64,000 bases of DNA from Panorpa germanica. Its lineage: Eukaryota; Arthropoda; Insecta; Mecoptera; Panorpidae. The notes under the pieces are model-generated. The model saw only the letters and a program-made list of their open reading frames with translations, had not been told where the DNA came from and did no database searches. The position numbers and the translations under genes are program-made. Shown here piece after piece: positions 63,999-64,000 of this stretch. Where the stretch lies: contig OY783205.1 of the NCBI GenBank assembly GCA_963678705.1, forward strand, positions 1-64,000. The letters run 5' to 3'. Numbering within the stretch: position 1 is the first letter of the stretch; the number at the start of each line of letters is the position of its first letter.

Positions 63999-64000
63999 TG

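Overview
The window is eukaryotic, AT-rich, non-coding DNA, most likely from an arthropod and probably an insect. That placement rests on a hAT transposase remnant of the ZMYM1-like type, an orphan non-LTR retrotransposon RNase H domain, putative short introns of about 70-85 nt and a very large homogeneous satellite. Nothing in the sequence fixes the species.

Positions 1 to about 58060 (about 91% of the window) are a composite higher-order satellite. The basic unit is 4301 bp and occurs 13 times in the same orientation. Each unit strings together three different tandem-repeat families: (A) exactly ten 46-bp repeats with an internal dyad (460 bp); (B) about 4.4 copies of a 268-bp repeat (1183 bp); a 73-bp junction; (C) fourteen monomers of 179 or 193 bp, largely arranged as 372-bp dimers (2564 bp); and a 21-bp linker. 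Unit starts are 1, 4302, 8603, 11995, 16296, 20597, 24898, 29199, 35718, 42609, 46910, 51211 and 55512. Nine of the first twelve units are exactly 4301 bp. The other three (3392, 6519 and 6891 bp) differ only by whole numbers of family C monomers, the pattern expected from unequal crossing-over or replication slippage in register. Families A and B keep the same length in all 13 units.

Unit 13 is cut short at about 58060, where family C degenerates. The edge zone holds a five-copy 21-bp minisatellite (58092-58196), one diverged family B monomer (58197-58443) and a 64-bp (TA)32 run.

From 58510 to 64000 the sequence is AT-rich and carries transposon debris: a split tRNA-like SINE candidate (59162-59515, minus strand), a 408-bp foldback/MITE element (60070-60477), an exon-like gene remnant (about 61565-61797), a frameshifted hAT transposase pseudogene (61884-62810), a broken RNase H domain from a non-LTR retrotransposon (63413-63764) and an unidentified minus-strand ORF running off the window end. 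No intact protein-coding gene is supported. The many 63-93 aa ORFs in the satellite are repeat-borne and open on both strands, so I do not call them genes.

The most notable system is the three-family nested satellite with near-perfect unit homogeneity and a visible record of recombination. A centromeric or pericentromeric location is plausible but cannot be shown from sequence alone.
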